A program made the position numbers and the translations under genes. A stretch of DNA of 64,000 bases, from positions 2,234,501 to 2,298,500 of the forward strand of contig CM034132.1 in the NCBI GenBank assembly GCA_019914995.1, read 5' to 3'. Below, piece by piece: positions 24,889 through 35,837 of this stretch. Under the pieces are notes generated by a model. It was not told the origin of the DNA. It saw nothing but the letters and a program-made list of their open reading frames with translations, and ran no database searches. Within the stretch, counting starts at the first letter, position 1. Each line of letters opens with the position of its first letter. This DNA comes from Acanthochlamys bracteata. Its lineage: Eukaryota; Streptophyta; Magnoliopsida; Pandanales; Velloziaceae.

Positions 24889-26959
24889 GATCTTTCAAGT
24901 ACTTGCCTCAAGGCCTCCTAGGAGTTAGTAATGTTAGAATTTTTCTGAAATGGTTTTTGTGAGAGTTACTTCTTTCTAATTTCTTAAACCTCAGGCACCT
25001 TCTGGTAAACCCTTCTGGTGTTTAATGTTTAATTCCTTGTTATTGGACCATCATAGAAACAAGAGCCAATTCAAATATTGCAACAAGTACTTAATGTGCA
25101 TTTTCCCCATTATTATTATTATTATTATTATATACCTGTTTACTTCAATTATGTATACTCATAACATAATGTTGTCCAATTACAAGAAAAACTTCTATAA
25201 GAACTCAAAATAATTGGTCGTTGATGATAAAGAAAGCAACCGGGTGTTTATTTTGGTAGTTGATATTTGAGTAACAGCGACCAATGTGTTTATAGCCACT
25301 ATAGTGGGTTAGTAGTTGCCAATATTTGTTGATCTAAAATTAAAATTTGTTTTTATTAGAGTGTGTTTTTTTTTAATATAGAAGTCACTTTTTTCTACTA
25401 ACAAATCATTTATAATTCACTTTTTATTACAAAAAAAACATAAAAAATTACTTTCATAAATACTATTTTAAAAATTCACTTTTAATAACTCATTTTTCAA
25501 AAATTGACTTCTAAAACAAAAAAATGCACCTTTATAGTTCGTTGTAGATGATCAAATATTATTATATTGTTAATCTGAAAAGATATTTTGATTTAAATGA
25601 TATTATATGAAGCTTGACTCAACGATGGTGAAGTAGCTTAGCCGTAGTTGTATTACTTGGCATAGAGCATGTCAATATATAAGTTTTCTAAATTCTAAAT
25701 TGGCATTTACTGAGTTGCAAACAAAGGTCATATTTTAATTCTAAAAAATTTAAAAGATTTTGAATTTTGTCTGTTGATTAAAATGTTTCAATTATTATTT
25801 CAAATTTTATTTTTAAATTTTATTTAAAATATTTTAATTTTTATTTTATAGAATATAAATTTTTATTGAATTTTAAATTTATAAAATTTATTTTTATACA
25901 ATTAAAATATGTCGAAGGAATTGGTTTTTGGGGCTATTTGGCTTAGCTTAACAAAAAAATAATTTTTTAATTTTTTAATTTGTATTTTTAAATATATATT
26001 TTATAAATATTTATAAAATTTATTTAAAAATTTAAAAAATGTAAAAAATTTTAACTTAATGAAATTTATTATTATTTTTTAAAATAAAAAAATAAAACTT
26101 ATTATTTAAAAAACTAAAAATATTTTTTATTTTAAAAGTACTCCGAAATATTTCTTCGTCTCCGACTTAACGGAATCCGTAAGTACGTGATTTCAGTTCT
26201 ACTTTTAAATTTGAAAATTGATCAAAATTTTTGCAGATGTATAAAAACTACTTCACTACCAAATATTATTTACTTTTTATATATTCTGAAGCTCTTTTAA
26301 AAGACAATACATAATTTTTTTTATTTTTGTTTGTTCTTAGTTTTCATATATTAAGAAGTATTAGTAAGTCAAGGGTTTTGTTTATTTCCTCATAATTTTT
26401 TATTATTAAAAAGTTACTTTGCATGACTTTATACGTCCATTTGTATAACTCTATTTTCAGCGTACGTATTTTTTAATAGCTCATTTTTTTTTTCATTTTT
26501 AAGAACTTAATTCAAACAAACAAATAAACACACAACAAAAGAAGGAAGGTGTAGAATATATAGATTATTTGGTGAATGGTTGAAATAAAATTTTATGATT
26601 TTGTATTGAAATTGTTAAATTGTAAAAGCAGTTGCATGTTAATTTTAGTTGCAAGAACGTAGCTTTCAGCCTAGCCTAGTTAAGATTTGGGTCGAAGAAC
26701 GTCGCCCAACAAAAGCCCACACCGTTTTATCTCAATATTGTAAAGATGCAACAGTGATTCAAAAATTTTTTCTTTTCTAATCCAAAAAGAATATCAATGA
26801 ACTTAGTGAATTCTAGTTATTATTATAATCGTTCTGTTATATTCAAAAAATTATCTTTTGATTCCTTTTCAGTTTAATGTAATCTTCTCCGGCTAGCTCT
26901 TAGAATCTTCTTATGATTCTTCGCTTAGCTTCCGTTTTCTTGACCGAGTCTCACAATCA
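24889..26959. other. AT-rich intergenic DNA
   Basis: 3' UTR of the G2-like gene, then A/T-rich DNA. It holds a (TTA)n run at about 25108-25132, a fold-back element at 25357-25531 and another AT-rich fold-back-like stretch at about 25925-26150. No gene supported. Confidence 0.5.
25357..25531. mobile_element. Short AT-rich fold-back MITE
   Basis: Left end GTGTGTTTTTTTTTAATATA followed by GAAGTCA; the reverse complement of the right end reads GGTGCATTTTTTTGTTTTA then GAAGTCA. The ends pair over about 27 bp with few mismatches. No coding content. Confidence 0.45.
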
Positions 26960-27190
26960 ATGGCATCGACAAGCTTTCTTCTCCAATCTCTGTTTTTCTT
27001 CTTCTTCTTCCTCAACGCCGCTGCTATTGTTAACCACAAACCCTACCCAGGCTTTCCATTCTTGAATCAACCGTACCATCTTCTTCTTCAACTCCAACCA
27101 AACAACACTTCTCAGCCACTTCAACTAAACCACCGATCACTACTGATATGCAGAGAAACCAATAAACAGAAAGCAGTGACTGAAAGCTGA
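26960..27190 (+). CDS. Short secreted-protein-like frame, possibly a gene relic
   Basis: A 76-codon frame with a clear signal-peptide-like start (MASTSFLLQSLFFFFFFLNA) followed by a Pro/Gln/Leu-rich segment with no known domain. A (CTT)n run encodes the Phe stretch. Another frame of the same DNA gives a Ser/Thr/Pro-rich string (TVPSSSSTPTKQHFSATSTK), so the original reading frame may have shifted. The product stops soon after, in DNA of different character. I do not recognise the family; this may be the 5' end of a broken gene or a chance frame. Confidence 0.25.
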   Translation: MASTSFLLQSLFFFFFFLNAAAIVNHKPYPGFPFLNQPYHLLLQLQPNNTSQPLQLNHRSLLICRETNKQKAVTES

Positions 27191-28041
27191 AAAAGAATTG
27201 CAGTAAAATTAAATTAGGTAAGAAACTAATGGTTGATTCTTCATCCCTCTCAGGTTGGGACAACTCGTATTTATAAGCTACAAGGCTTCAAGAGTCCCTA
27301 AGGACTCTAAGATGTATGAATAAAAGTCAAAAACTAGACTCTTTATTTGAGTCTGAACAAGTCTACCATAACTTTATCTCTATACCGTTTCTTTGGACCA
27401 AGGGAATGGCAGGTCCAAGTCCTTTGCATTTAAAATGAGAAGACACTCCGGCGATTGACCAGACGAGAGTTGTTTGATCACCGCTTGTAAGGTTAAGAGC
27501 CGAAGCACATAGCAGTATTAGGATATAAAGCCCATCTCTAAGTCTCGAACCAATTTTAGACTATTCTAGGCCCATTTGTTGGGTCCATGTTGGCGCTCGC
27601 TAAGCAGACGAAGACGACAGCCAAATTATGGGCCCCACGGTTACGGGTTACCTGCCCGAAACCCGACGGTCTTATCATTCTATTTAACGGCGGGAACCAA
27701 ACGCTGACCGACTGACTCCGTTCCCAACTTCCCCACCAAAAGGCGAAATGTCCAATTTTACCCTTATAAAACTTTGTATTTATAATCACAGGAAAGTGAA
27801 GGGGTATGACAGCCAGTTGTGTTTAATACCGGTCCCGGACACGACGCGCCGGTTTTATAGATTATATAAAATGCGACAGAATTCGGATTTGTTAATTTCG
27901 GCAAACGGTGAGAGATTAGATCCAACGGCGACGATGCAACGAGCGACAATGATCGATTTCGCCAACCCGTCCCTTCGCGCAAACGTCGGCGCACGCGCAC
28001 CCCCGGCGAGTCTCCCGTACCCTTCGCACATGTGCAATTCT
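27191..28041. other. Upstream region of the trihelix gene
   Basis: Non-coding, more GC-rich than most intergenic DNA here. GGCCCA/TGGGCC-like motifs lie at about 27571 and 27627, and TTTAACCCTAG, resembling a telo-box, lies at 28080-28090. The left half (27200-27500) has a transcript-end-like and TATA-like pattern on the minus strand whose origin I could not settle. Confidence 0.4.
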
Positions 28042-28049
28042 TTATATAC
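28042..28049 (+). promoter_or_regulatory. Candidate TATA box of the trihelix gene
   Basis: TTATATAC about 125 bp upstream of the ATG at 28174. A start of transcription about 30 bp downstream would leave a leader of about 100 nt. Confidence 0.4.
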
Positions 28050-28173
28050 CCCACCGTCCCAAATTTTTCCCCCACCGGCGTTTAACCCTAGATCCAATTT
28101 CTTCTCTCTTCTAGATCTAAACAAAAAGGAAAGAGAGAATACAGAGATTGTGAGTGAGATTTGAGATTGAACG

Positions 28174-29166
28174 ATGGAAGGAAAGCCACCGCCGCCGAAC
28201 CCGGCGATGCCGTACAGAGAAGATTGTTGGAGCGAAGGAGCAACGGCGGCGTTGATTGAAGCATGGGGAGACCGGTATGTTGAATTGAACAGAGGGAATT
28301 TAAGACAGAAGCACTGGCAAGAGGTAGCGGATTCCGTGAATTCTCGCCGTGGCGGAGAACGAAGGCCCCCCCGGACTGATGTTCAGTGTAAGAACCGGAT
28401 TGATACCTTGAAGAAGAAGTATAAGATTGAGAAGGCGAGGATTCTGGATTCCGGCGGTAGTTTTCAGTCTCAGTGGCCCTTTTATTCCCGGCTAGAAGCG
28501 CTGATTGGTTCCAATGTTGCTCCGAACCACCCGCAGCCGCTGCCGCCGCCTGCTGCGGTTGCTACTACTTCGTCTCTTCCTCCTTATACTATCAAGAAAC
28601 GACCGGCTTCGCCGCCACTTGCTCTGCCCCTGCCTTATAATCGTAAAGGAGGTTCTCCTTTGCCTGCTGCTACAGCTGCTGCCGCTGCTGCGGCTGCACG
28701 ACCAATCGAGAAGCGACGTGTTTCTCTTCCTGCTGTTGAAGACCCTTTTCTTAAGAAGAGATATGTGGTGGCTGCTGCTGCTGCTGCCGCGGCTGCTATG
28801 GAGGTGGAAGAGGATAAAGCTCGTGATTCTGGGTCATCTAGATCGTCAAGATCAAGCAGGGGGCGACCGGAGAAACGATTGAGGAGGGCTGAGGAAGGAG
28901 AGGGGAATGGAGTAAGGGAGCTTGCAAAAGCAATCTTTCGGTTTGGGGAGATATATGAGAAGGTAGAGGCTTCGAAGCAGAGGCATATGCTGGAGCTGGA
29001 GAAGCAGAGGATGGAGTTCGCAAAGGGCCTGGAGTTTGAGCGGATGCAGATGTTTGTGGACTCGCAGATCCAGCTCGCAAAGATCAAGCGGTCCCGGCGC
29101 TCGGATGCTGGTGAGCTTGTTGGATCTGCCGTCCTTCCTTTCTTGTTCGAACCTGTGCTGCGTTGA
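28174..29166 (+). CDS. Trihelix transcription factor, SIP1/ASIL-type
   Basis: A single exon of 330 residues. Residues about 16-112 form the trihelix DNA-binding domain: [51 protein letters not shown] and [12 protein letters not shown]. The tryptophans at about 19, 31 and 48 are those that hold such helices together. Residues about 255-315 form the amphipathic helix typical of the SIP1 clade ([20 protein letters not shown]). A basic nuclear-signal candidate (RPEKRLRR) lies before it. Two alanine runs in the middle come from imperfect GCT/GCC repeats and are probably disordered. Lack of introns is normal for this clade, whose members act as nuclear repressors in embryo and stress gene control (family knowledge). 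Long antisense frames over 28635-29223 are shadows of the repeats. Confidence 0.93.
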   Translation: MEGKPPPPNPAMPYREDCWSEGATAALIEAWGDRYVELNRGNLRQKHWQEVADSVNSRRGGERRPPRTDVQCKNRIDTLKKKYKIEKARILDSGGSFQSQWPFYSRLEALIGSNVAPNHPQPLPPPAAVATTSSLPPYTIKKRPASPPLALPLPYNRKGGSPLPAATAAAAAAAARPIEKRRVSLPAVEDPFLKKRYVVAAAAAAAAAMEVEEDKARDSGSSRSSRSSRGRPEKRLRRAEEGEGNGVRELAKAIFRFGEIYEKVEASKQRHMLELEKQRMEFAKGLEFERMQMFVDSQIQLAKIKRSRRSDAGELVGSAVLPFLFEPVLR

Positions 29167-30489
29167 TTTTGTAATTTGCCAGTTGTTGTTTAAGGATCGT
29201 CTGCTTGATTGCCTTGTCATCAAGCAATCTAGGATTTAAGTTTGTTTCATAGGATTTACTCTGACTAGTTGATCTTTGGCAACTAGGATTTTATAGCTTT
29301 TGTTTGTTAATAAACTGTATTTCTTACTTTCTACTGATGATAAGGCTTCAATTACATTCTGAGATTTTATCATGAGTGATTGGCACAGCAAAATGGTATT
29401 TTTAACTGCTAACTGAAGTTTAGGATAGTTCTTGATAATGGTGGCTGTGATGTAGTGCTTGTGCGGTGATGCTATTGAAAGCTAAGAGTATGTGTTTGCT
29501 ATTGAAATCACAAAGTTTCACACTCTGCATCAGAATCTTTGCGTATTGAGAGTTCTTTTGTGGATATATGGTTGCTCAGGTTTCAAGTTGGTACTTAGGA
29601 CAGGTTACTGTTCTTACTGGTTTTAGGACCATTCACTTGTGCTTTATAGTTGATCATGAAAAGTGCTAGGAAATACATATCTGATCTGTTAGCTGTGGCT
29701 ATAACAGTTGCATGCTAATGCGGCTTTCCTGAAGTTGAATTGTTAGTTTATTTTCTCATTGAGTTAAACGAAGCAGATAAGTGTGCACTTTATTAGTATT
29801 TCAGTTTATAGAAGGTTTTCATGGAGGAAACACTTCGAGAACTTTTGTTTCAAATTCTATTTTTACTTTTTAGTTGCTGGCAGTGCAAATATACAATATT
29901 GATGCTTGATTTTGTGGTTATGTTTTTGTTGCACATTGTATTAGGCATGGGTATCATCATGCTTTACATTTGCAACTAGCAATGGTACTCTCTTAACTTG
30001 GCAACTTTATGGTTTTCTCTCACAGGTTTGAATTAGCATCTGAAAGTTGCAAATTTACTGCAACTTCAAACCATGATTTCTCTACTGGGAGAGGCTGAGG
30101 GGCTCTGACTGCTGCTGATTGGATGAACGCGTAGAGCTAGTCAGGTTTAATAACTCCTACTGAATTATTGGTTGTTTATCTGGTCGATGTAAATGTTTCT
30201 GATGTCTCATGTAGATTGTAGAATTGGTTGCTGTGCAATTGAGAACAAGTTCTCTAAATGAAATCTGCAAGATATTGTATTGTAAAAGTGATACGTTTTT
30301 ATTTCTTGCTTAGGATTTCAATTCCTACAGGTGCTAGCAAGTACATGAATGTATTTATAATTCTACAGGAAGGAGTTGTGTCATCTGCACTAAATCCAAA
30401 TCACCAACTTCGGTTCTTCGTTATCGTCTCTTACGAGCTTTATTCTTTATTATTTTTGTCAGTACCATTTGATGCTGTCATGAATCTAC
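29167..30489. other. Region between convergent genes
   Basis: 3' UTR of the trihelix gene on the left and of the EP1-like gene (minus) on the right. No coding frame or repeat is recognisable; base composition is even. Confidence 0.5.
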
Positions 30490-31815
30490 TTAAGAGTACT
30501 TGATGTAAGCTACATGGTTTGAAGCAGCAACCTTGCTGAGAGTTCCAAGTACCGGAGCTAGCCAGCACTTGCTCAACTCCTCAAAGTACATGAACCCCAA
30601 GCACTTGCAGTCAGCAGTGCATCTTCGGCGGCACTCGATCAATCCCACCGCTCCTTCTCCGGTTATGGAACTGCTCAAAAAGTTCACGACACCAGTCACC
30701 TTATAGTAGTCAACTGGTTGTCCAACTTTCCTTCCACCACAAGCTGTCGTCTGCAGCGGAGGAGCGCACTCTTTGCTCCACCCTAACAATCCTCGCTTTG
30801 TTGGGCATGCAACACACATCTCATCTTGGCAAACACCAAGGTTACCGCAGCGGCTCGGAAGCAAGCAGGTGCTCAGCCATCCGTCTTTATCAGAGAACAA
30901 GGCAAATGTTCTCTCCCACGCTCGGTAATCCACCGGATCGTAATATGTGTACACGACCAGGTTCCCATCCACCTGCAGCCGTAGCATCGACAGCCTGCTG
31001 TCGTACTTGGGCCGCCCCAAAATATACGACCCGCCGCCGCCCTCTGCATTCACCACTAGCTTGTTCTCGTAAGCGAACTTGTCATCCGTCTCCGTTTCAC
31101 TCTTGAAAGTTACGGACTTGACCTTGCCGGACCAGTTCAGAAAGCCATCTGAATAGTTGTGGTAAGAGATGGGCTTGTTCGACACATTGTTAATGTACAT
31201 GCCTAACCCGCCAGACTCCAATTCCAAACTGTAAATCCCCCAGGAGCCATCTGTCTCAGACTTGCGGCTAACGAGACCTCGCGGGCCCGTTGGACGCAAC
31301 GACTGGCCGACTAGCAGTGTGTCGGTCGGATGATCGAAGCTTTGCCAGACGAAATTACCTTTAGAATCAAGCAAGACAAGGTTCCCATCGTTAAGCAAAC
31401 GGCATGCGACCACGCCCTTGCCGGCAGTGTTGGTAGACCAAACGACACGTCCATCAGCTTCGGCAAGGACAAGATCACCGGAGCTGCGAAGGGAAAATGC
31501 CGCCTTTTCACGAACAGGGTTGCCACGGTTAGCTTCCCATACCCATCGGAATAGCGACTCCGAACGCACCGTCCCCATCCGGACAGCGAGGTAGAATTTC
31601 CCCGGCGTAGTGTTGTAGAAGCAAAGCTGGAACGGTGAGGCTGCTAAAGGTAGGACACGGTAGGAGGCATCATACTCAGTCACGTAAGGCCCAAACTCTC
31701 CTTCGTTGACGTAACTGAAGGTTTCGTTTTTCGGAACCTGAGCAGTTGCAGAGATGGAGAAGGATCGAAGAGCAATGAAGTATAAAAGGATAGTGTTTTG
31801 AGAAAGCGAAGCCAT
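30490..31815 (-). CDS. EP1-like secreted glycoprotein (B-lectin + PAN)
   Basis: An intronless minus-strand gene of 441 residues from the ATG at 31815-31813. An earlier in-frame ATG at 31842 would add nine residues, but a TATAAAT box at 31874-31868 puts transcription start near 31840, and the later ATG gives a cleaner signal peptide (SQNTILLYFIALRSFSISATA minus its first residue). Residues about 75-170 form the bulb-type lectin domain (WVWEANRGNPV, LNDGNLVLLDSKGNFVWQSF, DHPTDTLL). A Cys-rich, EGF/S-locus-like stretch follows (CLLPSRCGNLGVCQDEMCVA), then a C-terminal PAN-like segment (CRRRCTADCKCLGFMYFEEL). There is no transmembrane helix or kinase, so this is the soluble wall glycoprotein class known from carrot EP1, not a receptor kinase. 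Exact sugar ligand and role are unknown. Length is normal for the family. Confidence 0.9.
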   Translation of the reverse strand: MASLSQNTILLYFIALRSFSISATAQVPKNETFSYVNEGEFGPYVTEYDASYRVLPLAASPFQLCFYNTTPGKFYLAVRMGTVRSESLFRWVWEANRGNPVREKAAFSLRSSGDLVLAEADGRVVWSTNTAGKGVVACRLLNDGNLVLLDSKGNFVWQSFDHPTDTLLVGQSLRPTGPRGLVSRKSETDGSWGIYSLELESGGLGMYINNVSNKPISYHNYSDGFLNWSGKVKSVTFKSETETDDKFAYENKLVVNAEGGGGSYILGRPKYDSRLSMLRLQVDGNLVVYTYYDPVDYRAWERTFALFSDKDGWLSTCLLPSRCGNLGVCQDEMCVACPTKRGLLGWSKECAPPLQTTACGGRKVGQPVDYYKVTGVVNFLSSSITGEGAVGLIECRRRCTADCKCLGFMYFEELSKCWLAPVLGTLSKVAASNHVAYIKYS

Positions 31816-31867
31816 TTTTGTTGCTGAACTTGCGATTGACATGGAGCAATGGTGCTAACCTGCTGAG

Positions 31868-31874
31868 ATTTATA
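31868..31874 (-). promoter_or_regulatory. TATA box of the EP1-like gene
   Basis: TATAAAT on the minus strand, 53 nt before the preferred ATG and only 26 nt before the alternative upstream ATG; this decides the start choice. Confidence 0.55.
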
Positions 31875-34800
31875 GGTGAAGTGAAAGAGAAGGTTTTAGA
31901 GAAAGGGAAAGTGTTGGACGCGATATACGCTAGAAGAATAATAATAAAATAAAGAGCAAAGAGTCAAAGTTTACGAGCTGTTGCCTGTCGGTTTTATCCA
32001 GATTTTGACCTCTCCAGCGAAGCGTCGACTGTGGCTGCTGAGTGCAATAATAAAAATTTTAAATTTCTTTCACAGCTATTTCATATATTTTAAATATAAT
32101 TTGAATTAAAAGTATATTTTAAAATTATTATATTTTATTTAATTTATTTAAAATAAAATTTTAATTTAATTTATTTCAAAAAATAACATTAATTAAACAT
32201 TATTTTCAATTAATCTTTAAATTTTAAATGTTATTCTTTATGTTTAGAATGTGTTTATTGATCATCTAAATTTTAATTTCCTAAATTTGTTTTTAATACA
32301 AAAAGAAATATGAATTTAAAATAATAATTTTCAAAATTTAATTTTAAAACATATTTTAATATAAAATTAATATAAAAAATTAGTTTTTATTAAATATTTA
32401 TTTTAACTTAATTTTTTTTAATTTATTTAAAAAAAGTGAATTTACTTTTAGATAAACAGGTCGTTGATCTTGGAACACGCTCGAAAGGCGTGTTTACATA
32501 TCCATCCAAATTTATTTTTTTAAACTCATGTTTAATAAAAAATAATTTAAAAAATTAAAATAAATTATATCTATTAAAAATTTAATTTTAAAATTTACTT
32601 ATAATATAAAATAATTATAAAATATTATTTTATATTAAATATTTTTTATTTTATTTTATAAATTTATTTTTGAAAAAATGAGTTTATTCTATAATAAATG
32701 CGCTCTAAATGGCTTCCGTTCTCTGGGCCCTTTGGTTTGGGCGCGTTCATTACTTTTTGTAGTTGCCAAACGGAAATAAAGGCACGCTGCTAGCTGTTTA
32801 TATCAAAATATAGAACGATAGAAAAATTTAAGTGTACAGTATTCACAAATTTGACCTGGTAAATAATTTTGACAAGGTAGAATAAATAGTTCGTAATGCG
32901 AATAAAGTTTGTATTATTTTAAAAAGTTCGTAACGTATTTAATATTTTATATACATTTTGAATTAAAATTTTAAATATTCATAAAATTTAAAAATTACAG
33001 TAAAATTCTGAATGAACTTGATCAAGGAACAGCTGCCCACCTGCCCGCGATCCAAGTTGGACGCCATTGCTTTGCTATTCGGTTGTGTATCAATTAGAGA
33101 TATTTGAAAATAATTCTGGAAATTTTTTTAAATAAAAGATGTTTTAAATTTTTTAAAAGTAAGTTTTACTTTTTTTATGAAGCAATAAAACAGTAATAGT
33201 AAAATTCTATTATTTTTGTAATTTATAAAATTTTCAAAAACTATAATATAATATAAAAATTTATTTAAAAATATAAAAATAAAAAAATTATAATAAAAAA
33301 ATTGATAAGTTTAATCAAATATCACATAAACTAACAGTGCAGTTTCTAAACTGGGCTTGAAATATTTACGGTATATATTGGGTTTTTTCATTTATGGATC
33401 AAATTTAAAAATTTCAAGTGTATCTCATATTAATAGAATTGTATGCTGATGCTACGTTGGCGTTCGAGAGTGTCTATGGAGGCATTTAGAATTGTTTATA
33501 AAATAAACATTTTTTTATGAAATAAACGGGTTAAAAAAAAAAGGTCGGGTCTTTCGGCTATAAATATAGAGTTGTTTGGAGTAACTTCATAAGTTAATGC
33601 AGTCACCATGATGTAGGGGCCGTTTGATTCAGTCTTTTTTCAATAAAATTTTTTAATTTTTAATTTTATATTTTTTAATATATATTTTATAAGTATATAA
33701 AAAAATTTATTTAAAAATTTAGAAAGTATAGAACTACGAAATGAGATCTTTTTATTATATATTTTTATTATTTTTTTTGAAATAAAAAAAATAAAATTTA
33801 TTTTTCAAAATGAATAAAAATATCTTTTATTTTATAAAAGTTCTATTTTATAAGTAATTTCAAACGACCACGTAAATCACTAGCTAAAAGTCTGATGCTT
33901 TTGATATTGCTTGATACGAAATTAATTTTTTAATTTTGACTTTATATTTGTAATATATTATTTATAATACTTAAAAATTTATTTAAAAATAAAAAATAAA
34001 AATTTATGTAATAAATTTTTTATTATATATATTTTTTAAAAATAAAAAATAAATTTTATTTTTCAAAAAAATAAAATATTTTTCGTTTTGAAAAATTACT
34101 TGTCTCTAAAACAGTTAATAACCAACTTTTTCTCTTTCTCATTTTTTTTCTTTTTTATTATTGATAACCTTCTCAACCACAACACTACATTGCAGCCCTT
34201 TCCTAGACCATATTTTTTTCAATTATTATCAAAAGCAACTGGTTTTCATCTCCCTTTGCTGGCACCTTAGAAAATTAGAGCCTTCATATGATTGGTGTTT
34301 TTTTTAATTTTTTTTATGCATGCTAAAGTTTGACCTATTTGTTCGAACTGTTTTTAAAAAGAAGGAAAGGTTTGGTTTTTGAGACATGATCCACTAATGA
34401 AGCTGAGCAAAAGAAGCTGTTCATGATCTAATAATCTAATAAGTCAAAACTTTTTTGCATATGCAGAGATTAAAACAAACGAATAAAACAACACACAAAA
34501 AGATTCTCTTTCATTTCAGATCTCAGTTAACAACTGCCGAACAAGTTATGCCAATACAAAAATATTATTAAAAAATAATTTAATTTTATATTATTTATCA
34601 ATAATATTGAGATAATATTTATAAAAATTTAGACTTAATTTTTTATTATCAATTAGTTTTTAAAAAAATTTTAAATTCGTCTGAAATATAAAACATTGCA
34701 TTGATAACAGGACCAAAAAATTACTAGAGAAAGGTTTACTTGGAAAACTTTTCTGATTTTTTTACAAGTTAAACTTTCAATATTCATGCAAATGTTTCTA

Positions 34801-35837
34801 TAAATAACAGCTACGTTATACAATATATAATGATTATATTCCAATAATGTTATCCCATCCATTCTAATAATAAATGCATCTGCTGCCTTGAATCATATAG
34901 ATTGAAAATAGAAAAGAATAAAAGTAATGTAAATTATTGGATATAAAATGTTCATGTGGAAAACATTGTATACCTACAATTCCTACCGTACGCCATATCA
35001 TTTGATATATTTCAAATTAAAATGCTTAATTAAGAGAGTTAATAAGATTAACTCTCTCTCTCCCCTACTAATTTAAGAAAGAACTCCATTATTGGCTATT
35101 GCATTTGAAGTATTACAAATATTTGTCTTATACAATTCATAGCATTTAGTTACCAATTTATCAAAAATTATAGTAATATAAATGCTGAATGATTTATTTG
35201 TCTTTTTTACTAGCGTTGGTTGTACTTAATCTGATTAACTTTTTTATTTTTCAACTTTTTAAAAAAAGATGATTGAGATAAGAGGTACTGTTTCAGCTAA
35301 TTCAAATTTACTTCTGAAGAACTTTTTAAAAAAAGGCTTAAAACATGAGTTAATTAACTAACTCGCATAACGCAATTCTCCTGACCTAAGTTAAGTACTA
35401 ACTCCATCACGCTCTCCTCATAATTGCATAACCAAAAATCAATTAATTAATTATTCCCAGAGTAGTTAGAGTTAATCTTTGAAGAAGACAATTAAATTAA
35501 TCTTTAAGTCCCCACTTAACTCACTCCTCACCAATCTGTCTTTTTCTTTCCTTTCCTTTCCTTTCCTTTCTTTTCCTGCTCTTGTTGTTCACAGTACCAA
35601 AGCTTCAAGCACAACACCACAAAACAGTCCCTAAAACTAAAACCGGCGACCGAACTCTTCGCTTGTCTTGCGACCTCCGACAAGATACCGCTAGTGAATT
35701 TCGCTAACCAGTCTCTATCAACTTTTGAAAAAAGGAGAACGCTTCTTTTTGTTTTGTTTTCCTTCAAGAATGAGAGCTTGGATTTTTTTGTAGATCTATA
35801 GATTGTTTTGTGTATTGAGTAGTTGAGAGGTTTGAAG
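31875..35837. other. AT-rich intergenic DNA with small fold-back elements
   Basis: EP1-like promoter at the left; SCAR promoter and leader at the right, with a pyrimidine-rich leader containing a (CTTTC)n run at about 35545-35570. Between them several AT-rich fold-back stretches occur (about 32485-32707, 33085-33310, 33616-33873, 33920-34085). No gene supported. Confidence 0.5.
33616..33873. mobile_element. AT-rich fold-back MITE
   Basis: Left end GGGGCCGTTTGATTC; the reverse complement of the right end is GTGGTCGTTTGAAATT, giving terminal inverted repeats around GG(C/T)CGTTTGA. The interior is almost pure A/T with long palindromic runs. A possible 3-bp duplication (GTA) flanks it, but its ends are uncertain by a few bases. 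Confidence 0.5.

Noticed and set aside
27150-27520. Possible solo LTR on the minus strand (TATAAATA, then a transcript-end-like stretch closing in CA)
   Set aside because: The look is suggestive, but I could not find matching TG...CA borders or a 5-bp target-site duplication, so I do not call it. A search for other genomic copies would decide.
27748-28164. 138-codon plus-strand frame just before the trihelix start
   Set aside because: It runs through the TATA-like site and leader, shows no domain, and ends ten bases before the true ATG.
28635-29223. Several long minus-strand frames over the trihelix gene
   Set aside because: Antisense shadows of alanine repeats and Glu/Lys-rich helix codons; the sense product is a clear trihelix protein.
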